From contig JAKMEW010000362.1 in the NCBI GenBank assembly GCA_022425745.1, positions 1 through 37,413 of the forward strand: a stretch of DNA of 37,413 bases, read 5' to 3'. The first letter of the stretch is position 1. Every line of letters begins with the position of its first letter. Below the pieces are notes generated by a model. That model was not told where the DNA came from, searched no databases, and was given only the letters and a program-made list of their open reading frames with translations. Both the position numbers and the translations under genes were made by a program. This document shows positions 33,163 through 37,413 of this stretch, piece by piece. The DNA comes from Rubripirellula sp. GTDB lineage: Bacteria; Planctomycetota; Planctomycetia; Pirellulales; Pirellulaceae.

Positions 33163-33222
33163 ATGAATCAATGCAAGAAGGCACCTCGACTAGTTTTCAT
33201 CCGAGGTCGGTTTCTCTCATGA
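33163..33222 (+). CDS. Candidate 19-residue leader peptide overlapping the galT start
   Basis: An ATG at 33163 follows the ribosome site GAGGA with a seven-base gap. The frame encodes 19 residues (MNQCKKAPRLVFIRGRFLS) and stops at TGA 33220-33222, which overlaps the ATG of the galT-like gene at 33219 as ATGA. This is the usual layout for translational coupling. The peptide has no obvious regulatory run of one amino acid. The alternative is that translation of the GalT-like protein starts further upstream at 33171, which would make this ORF an accident. Confidence 0.4.
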   Translation: MNQCKKAPRLVFIRGRFLS

Positions 33223-34301
33223 GCTCGAACCAAACTTCACAGTCACACCGCCGGTTCGACCCGTTATTTGGTGACTGGGTCATCTTTGCCCCTACCAGAG
33301 AAACACGCCCTAACGACTACGACAGGAAGAATCTATCTAAACTTAGTCCTGATGCGTGTCCATTTTGCATTGGCCAAGAATTCAAGACACCACCTAGCCT
33401 GTGGGTTGGTAAAGCCAGCGATTCAACACTCTCATCAGAACAGCGAGAGACATCAGAGCAAGTGCTTTGCCATGAAAAGTGGCGAGTACGAGTTTTTCGC
33501 AATCGTTATCCTGCGATTGCAATCGAAAAAAACCACGCCCCTGAGCATAATCAGTTACAGATATTTTCCAATGCAGTGATTTCTGGCGGTCACGAGGTAA
33601 TCGTTGACACTCGCAGTCATACTGATCGAATGTGCGAGACCTCAATCACCGAATCAAGACTGCTGCTTCGTGCAATTCGAGATCGAATTGCGTGGTGGCA
33701 CCGTCAAAAAGACATCAAATACGTGAGCGTCTTCAAAAATTGCGGTGCGTCAGCTGGCGCATCTTTGCATCATTCGCACTGTCAACTAATTGCCACCAAT
33801 CATTTCCCAAAACAAACGCAAACACTTTTTAATCGGTCTCGTTCATTCACCAACAAAACGGGGTACTGCCTATTGTGTAAGCAAATCGATTCAGAATTAG
33901 CAGACCGGTCTCGAATAATCTATCAAGGAAAACGCCTGACAGCCTACTGTCCGTATGCAAGCCGGTTTCCGATGCAAGTGCGAATCGCTCCCCGAAATCA
34001 TCATGCACAATTCGAGGAATCAACGAGTGATACACTTGACGAAGTAGCGATGCTGATTCGTCGATCGGTGCTCGCTCTGCAGCAAATTCACCCCTTCATC
34101 GCCTACAACTTAATCTTTTCAAATCTCCCGCCGAAGCGGAAAAAGCAGGAACGCTCTTTTCACTGGTCAATTGATCTATGCCCAAGGCCCTCGAGCATTG
34201 CAGGTTTTGAAATCGCAACTGGCAACATGATCAATTGCGTACTTCCTGAGAAAGCAGCAGAGTTGTATGAGAGCCAATTCAATCTTCAGCGGATTGATTA
34301 G
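33219..34301 (+). CDS. galT: Galactose-1-phosphate uridylyltransferase-like HIT-family protein
   Basis: GalT-type enzymes move a nucleotidyl group between hexose-1-phosphates through a covalent nucleotidyl-His. The N-terminal part has RRFDPLFGDWVIFAPTR and the zinc pair CPFC (Cys47, Cys50). The HIT motif is GASLHHSHCQL, giving His-x-His-x-Gln as in GalT (HPHxQ). A second Cys pair, YCLLC, lies about 40 residues later. From ATG 33219 the protein has 360 residues; GAGGT lies 11 bases upstream. An in-frame ATG at 33171 would add 16 residues. Given glgA upstream, the true substrate could be glucose-1-phosphate or an ADP-sugar instead of galactose-1-phosphate; homology alone cannot decide. It ends four bases from the convergent kinase gene. 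Confidence 0.88.
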   Translation: MSSNQTSQSHRRFDPLFGDWVIFAPTRETRPNDYDRKNLSKLSPDACPFCIGQEFKTPPSLWVGKASDSTLSSEQRETSEQVLCHEKWRVRVFRNRYPAIAIEKNHAPEHNQLQIFSNAVISGGHEVIVDTRSHTDRMCETSITESRLLLRAIRDRIAWWHRQKDIKYVSVFKNCGASAGASLHHSHCQLIATNHFPKQTQTLFNRSRSFTNKTGYCLLCKQIDSELADRSRIIYQGKRLTAYCPYASRFPMQVRIAPRNHHAQFEESTSDTLDEVAMLIRRSVLALQQIHPFIAYNLIFSNLPPKRKKQERSFHWSIDLCPRPSSIAGFEIATGNMINCVLPEKAAELYESQFNLQRID

Positions 34302-34305
34302 CGAA

Positions 34306-35040
34306 TCAACCATGCAAACGTTTTGGTATTGGAAATTCAAGCACGAACTTTGTGCCCCGCCCCACCTCGCTCTGCACGCTAATTCGACCACCATGGGACT
34401 CGATGATCCGTCGCGCGGTTGGCAATCCTAGCCCAGTTCCGCCATCTTTCGTGCTATAAAACGGTTCAAACATATGCAAGACGGTGACATCATCAACACC
34501 GCGGCCGGTGTCAATCAGATCCAAGGCGACACTTGTCCGAGTGCTGTAAGTTCGAACGACCAGCTGCCCTCCAGCAGACATTGCCTCAATTGCATTTTTA
34601 ACCAAATTCATCAAGGCTGCCTGTAATGAGTCACTATGCAGTAGGATTGATGGAAGATCCGCATCAAGGTACTTCTCAATATCAACTCCCTCCTGCTCAG
34701 CTTGAGCCTGGTAAGCTCGTAACACCATGTCGATCTGGTCGTTGAGGCTACCCGAAACGAGATCGATATCACGCAGCCGGGTGTAGCGTAAAAAGTCCCT
34801 CAGAAGAGACTCCATTCGTTCGCATTGCCCACGAACTATATCAATTCGGTTCACGAGCCGGCGACTCAAACGAGAATCGATCTCGGCTAAGTCCTCACTC
34901 AGTAGATCAATATTCATGTGTATCACTGAAAGAGGGTTTTTGATTTCGTGAGCAAGTGATCCAGCCAATTCCGCTAACTCCTCGTAACGGGCACGCATCG
35001 GGTCAACTTCACTACTCTTCTTTTGGCTGGATTCGTTCAT
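34306..35040 (-). CDS. Soluble sensor histidine kinase, NtrB-like core
   Basis: The 244-residue protein consists almost only of a kinase core. The H box is SLAHEIKNPLSVI with His31; the N box is NLVKNAIEAM; G1 is DTGRGV; the F region is MFEPFYSTKDGG; and G2 is GTGLGL. It should phosphorylate itself on His31 and pass the phosphate to a response regulator. There is no membrane segment, PAS or GAF domain, so input must come through a partner protein. No response-regulator gene with a normal Asp is in the window; the receiver-like protein at 20.5 kb lacks that Asp. The ATG at 35040 has GGAAG touching it; Met15 is a possible alternative start. Confidence 0.93.
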   Translation of the reverse strand: MNESSQKKSSEVDPMRARYEELAELAGSLAHEIKNPLSVIHMNIDLLSEDLAEIDSRLSRRLVNRIDIVRGQCERMESLLRDFLRYTRLRDIDLVSGSLNDQIDMVLRAYQAQAEQEGVDIEKYLDADLPSILLHSDSLQAALMNLVKNAIEAMSAGGQLVVRTYSTRTSVALDLIDTGRGVDDVTVLHMFEPFYSTKDGGTGLGLPTARRIIESHGGRISVQSEVGRGTKFVLEFPIPKRLHG

Positions 35041-35321
35041 CTTCCAAGCTGTCTCATCATTCAGGACACACCGAGCAACACATCATCTTACCCTACAATG
35101 ATGCTTTCACGTCCCCAAGTCCCATCTTCCCGGCGCTCAATTTCCTCGATAAGCAGGTTAGGCCGACACAAGACGGTGAGCTCTAATCTCTAACCGCTTG
35201 GCCTGGATCTTTCTGGAACCCGATAGAAATACCCGCTGGTTCTGCTACGATTTTGGATAAATCCACGCCCGAGAAATTGTGGAATGATTCATTTTTCCAA
35301 CCCACAGGCAAACCTTTCAAA

Positions 35322-36581
35322 ATGACTGACTCAGCGCCGCAAGCAAACTCAGATCCATATTTTCAAACCCTGTTTGCTGATCGCATCGGAGGTGCGAACT
35401 ACGGGAAAGATACTGAAATTTACAAGTTTGAAAAAATCAAACGTGCGAAACGAAAAGCTCTTGCGGACCACCCCACTCGCGCACTCCTCGATTTTGGTAT
35501 CGGCGAAAATGATTCGATGGCGGATGAGGCAGTTCGTAACGTCATGGCGGAAGAAATTAACAAAGTGGAGAATCGTGGCTACGCGGATAATGGTGTTGCA
35601 GAATTCAAAGATGCCGCAGCACGATTCATGAAGAGACGATTTGGCGTTGAAATTGATGCCGAAACACAGATCAATCATTCCATTGGCAGCAAACCTGCAT
35701 ACGCCATGCTGCCAGCCTGCTTCATTAACCCCGGAGACGTCACGCTTATGACTGTTCCGGGCTACCCCGTGGCAGCTACTCACACTCGATATTACGGCGG
35801 CGAAGTCTACAAGTTACCGCTTCTTGCCGAGAATAACTTCCTGCCAGATCTCGACGCGGTACCGGATGATATTTATCGCCGTGCGAAATTACTGGTGTTG
35901 AATTATCCCAATTCGCCAACAGGACAAACAGCGCCAGCAGAGTTCTATGAGAAAGTAGTGGACTTAGCAAAAGAAAAATCGTTTGTCGTAGTCCAAGACG
36001 CAGCACATATTCTCTTAACATTCGACGGTGAGCCTCGCAGTTTCCTCCAAACACCCGGCGCTGTCGATGTTGGGGTTGAAGTACACTCCATGAGCAAAGG
36101 CTATGACATGATTGGCTGGCGAATGGGATTTGTTTGTGGCAACTCCCGGATTGTCTCTGCTTTTGCGGACGTGAAAGACAATAGCGACAGTGGTCAATTC
36201 ATTGCGACTCAAAAGGCAGCTGCAGCAGCCTTGGACGATGACTCGATTCCTGGTGAAATAAACAAAAAATACCGACGTCGACTTCAAAAGCTGGTCGCTA
36301 CCTTAAAAGAATGTGGTTTCGAGTGTGAAATGCCAGGTGGAACCTACTTTCTCTACACCAAGTCACCAACAGGTTCGGCAAGCGGTGAGAAATTTAACGC
36401 TGCAGAGGATGCAACTCGGCACCTTATTGAGCAACATGGGATTGTTACCGTACCGTGGGACGATGCGGGAAGCTTTCTCAGGTTTAGTGTTACCTATGTC
36501 GCCAATTCGGAAGCAGAAGAAGATGCTCTGATGGAAGAAACCAAATCACGATTAAAAAGTGCTGGCCTAACTTGGGGTTAA
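35322..36581 (+). CDS. dapL: LL-diaminopimelate aminotransferase-like enzyme
   Basis: This 419-residue fold-type I PLP enzyme resembles LL-diaminopimelate aminotransferases, which convert tetrahydrodipicolinate directly to LL-diaminopimelate on the route to lysine. The start region YFQTLFADRIGGANYGKDTE and FGIGENDSMADEAV are typical, followed by VPGYPVAATHTRYYGG, NYPNSPTG, the cofactor-binding VVQDAAH, and the PLP lysine in HSMSKGYDMIGWRMGF (about residue 260). The C-terminal MPGGTYFLY and FLRFSVTYV complete the fold. I chose ATG 35322; an in-frame TTG at 35253 would add 23 residues without family support. Other class I/II aminotransferases are possible but less likely. It stands alone between a histidine kinase gene and rpsT. 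Confidence 0.82.
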   Translation: MTDSAPQANSDPYFQTLFADRIGGANYGKDTEIYKFEKIKRAKRKALADHPTRALLDFGIGENDSMADEAVRNVMAEEINKVENRGYADNGVAEFKDAAARFMKRRFGVEIDAETQINHSIGSKPAYAMLPACFINPGDVTLMTVPGYPVAATHTRYYGGEVYKLPLLAENNFLPDLDAVPDDIYRRAKLLVLNYPNSPTGQTAPAEFYEKVVDLAKEKSFVVVQDAAHILLTFDGEPRSFLQTPGAVDVGVEVHSMSKGYDMIGWRMGFVCGNSRIVSAFADVKDNSDSGQFIATQKAAAAALDDDSIPGEINKKYRRRLQKLVATLKECGFECEMPGGTYFLYTKSPTGSASGEKFNAAEDATRHLIEQHGIVTVPWDDAGSFLRFSVTYVANSEAEEDALMEETKSRLKSAGLTWG

Positions 36582-36640
36582 ACGCCAAGCTCAAATCAGG
36601 GGCGAGGTATCCTAGAGGACCAGTACCTCACAGAGACCTT

Positions 36641-36687
36641 AGTCCGTCCTTTCCACCAAAATTTTACAATAAAAACGGGGACGGACT
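36641..36687 (+). terminator. Long-loop inverted repeat downstream of dapL, possible terminator
   Basis: AGTCCGTCC (36641-36649) pairs perfectly with GGACGGACT (36679-36687) across a 29-base loop; TTTC follows. It lies about 60 bases after the dapL stop. The weak T run makes intrinsic termination uncertain. Confidence 0.4.
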
Positions 36688-36709
36688 TTCAATCAGTTAG
36701 CAGCGCACG

Positions 36710-36745
36710 AAAAAAGGCACTTGCCGGCTCTGGCCGACAAGTGCC
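36710..36745 (-). terminator. Rho-independent terminator of rpsT
   Basis: A 13-base-pair stem (36716-36728 with 36733-36745) with a four-base loop is followed on the minus strand by six U residues (36710-36715). One position is G-U when read as minus-strand RNA but C-A on the plus strand, which supports the minus orientation. It lies about 30 bases after the rpsT stop. Confidence 0.95.
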
Positions 36746-36772
36746 GCGGTTTGATGTTAATGAGCGAATGCA

Positions 36773-37036
36773 TTAACCAGCGGTTTTGATCAGCTTTACC
36801 AATCGACTCTTGGTTCTTGCCGCTGCATTGCGATGGATCAGACGGCGGCTAGCTGCCTGATCGATGGATTTCTGGGCTCGGCGAAATTCGGTTTGGGCAG
36901 CTTCCGAATCTCCCGCCTTCACAGCATCATGGACACGGCGAATTTGCGATCGGAGGCTACTACGAGTTGATCGATTCAGTAATCTTTGTGCTTCGCTTTG
37001 GCGAAGTCTCTTTTTGGCGCTGGCAGTATTTGGCAT
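36773..37036 (-). CDS. rpsT: 30S ribosomal protein S20
   Basis: The 87-residue basic protein matches bS20: an N-terminal MPNTASAKKRLRQSEAQRL, then NRSTRSSLRSQIRRV, and the C-terminal IHRNAAARTKSRLVKLIK. It binds 16S rRNA in the body of the small subunit. The length is normal, and the ATG at 37036 gives the expected start. A strong terminator lies just behind it, so it is a single-gene unit, as in many bacteria. It is divergent from the SUMT gene, with 119 bases between the starts for both promoters. Confidence 0.97.
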   Translation of the reverse strand: MPNTASAKKRLRQSEAQRLLNRSTRSSLRSQIRRVHDAVKAGDSEAAQTEFRRAQKSIDQAASRRLIHRNAAARTKSRLVKLIKTAG

Positions 37037-37155
37037 CTTGTAAGGACGTGTTGAACGTCGGCTAGCTAGAAAGAAATAAACAGACGACTTTTATGCGGTC
37101 GCGTAGTATGGCTTCCGAGGCGCTCGCTGTCCAGACTCGATATTCGACAGGCGCA

Positions 37156-37413
37156 ATGCAAATTATGAATGGACGTGTTTTTCTAATCGGTGCAGGCCCG
37201 GGAGATCCTAACCTGCTCACTATCCGGGGTGCTCAGTTGCTCCGAAACTCAGATGTCGTGCTCTATGACGGGCTTTGCAACCCAGAAATTCTTGCCCATG
37301 CCCCCCAAGCCCTGCGAGTTTGTGTCGGAAAACACGGACAAACAAGAATTTGGAGACAGGAGGAAATCACCAAGGAGATGATCCGGTATGCCTCCGAAGG
37401 CAAAACAGTATCC
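37156..37413 (+). CDS. cobA: Uroporphyrinogen-III C-methyltransferase (SUMT), 3'-truncated by window edge
   Basis: The frame is open to the last base of the window, so 86 residues are visible. They match the N-terminus of SUMT: VFLIGAGPGDPNLLTIRGAQ, then NSDVVLYDGLCNPEIL, VGKHGQTR and QEEITKEMIRYA. The enzyme methylates uroporphyrinogen III at C2 and C7, leading to sirohaem or cobalamin. In planctomycetes and other bacteria it can be fused to HemD; that cannot be seen here. Two in-frame ATG codons three codons apart (37156 and 37165) are possible starts. With hemB it is the second tetrapyrrole gene in the window, about 10 kb apart. Confidence 0.93.
   Translation, partial: MQIMNGRVFLIGAGPGDPNLLTIRGAQLLRNSDVVLYDGLCNPEILAHAPQALRVCVGKHGQTRIWRQEEITKEMIRYASEGKTVS

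Noticed and set aside
1-37413. CRISPR arrays, tRNA or rRNA genes, transposases, integrases and restriction or toxin-antitoxin genes
   Set aside because: I looked for regular spaced repeats, tRNA-like arms in the gaps and typical protein motifs, and found none.

Overview
The window looks like chromosomal DNA of a planctomycete, most likely a member of the Pirellulales. This is inferred from gene content, not from a marker gene. The pointers are two adjacent secreted PQQ-like beta-propeller proteins, a large Ser/Thr-kinase-like membrane protein with the N-terminal domain common in planctomycete kinases, a DUF4432 mutarotase-like protein with a signal peptide, an LL-diaminopimelate aminotransferase, lpxB, and a cysteine-rich secreted repeat protein. 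I see no rRNA, tRNA, CRISPR array, integrase, transposase or phage gene, and base composition looks even. It reads as core or slowly evolving chromosome, not an island.

Layout. Bases 1-959 hold the C-terminal part of a ComM/YifB ATPase. A minus-strand run follows (982-6403): a methyltransferase, a di-haem cytochrome-c-peroxidase/MauG-like protein, a putative outer-membrane barrel, an SRAP (YedK/HMCES) DNA-crosslink protein and a DUF4432 protein. On the plus strand, 6504-11644 holds a possible 48-residue small protein, TrkH and the error-prone polymerase DnaE2. Another minus block (11656-14807) holds a membrane protein, LpxB and the cysteine-rich repeat protein, the last with a clear terminator behind it. 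The non-coding gap 14808-15434 carries several consecutive hairpins.

A long plus-strand run (15435-25499) follows: a cupin, two PQQ-propeller proteins, an atypical CheY-like domain, panD overlapped by a YdcZ-type transporter, then a compact acyl-chain set (FabZ, extended ACP, FabZ-like protein without the catalytic His, FabF) and a small putative zinc-binding protein. After a small minus-strand gene come hemB and a methyltransferase (plus), a 1115-residue pseudokinase (minus), glgA and a galT-like gene with a possible leader peptide (plus), a soluble histidine kinase (minus), dapL (plus), rpsT with a strong terminator (minus), and the start of a uroporphyrinogen-III methyltransferase gene that runs off the right edge.

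How the genes fit together. DnaE2, SRAP and ComM all handle damaged or recombining DNA, but imuA/imuB are not here. LpxB and the acyl-chain set point to envelope lipid synthesis. GlgA and the GalT-like enzyme point to glycogen and nucleotide-sugar metabolism. HemB and the SUMT fragment belong to tetrapyrrole synthesis. I did not find a self-evident new defence or mobile system. The parts most worth following are the acyl-chain set with the His-to-Tyr dehydratase paralogue, the fully degenerate membrane pseudokinase, the cysteine-rich repeat protein, and the small overlapping ORF ahead of galT.
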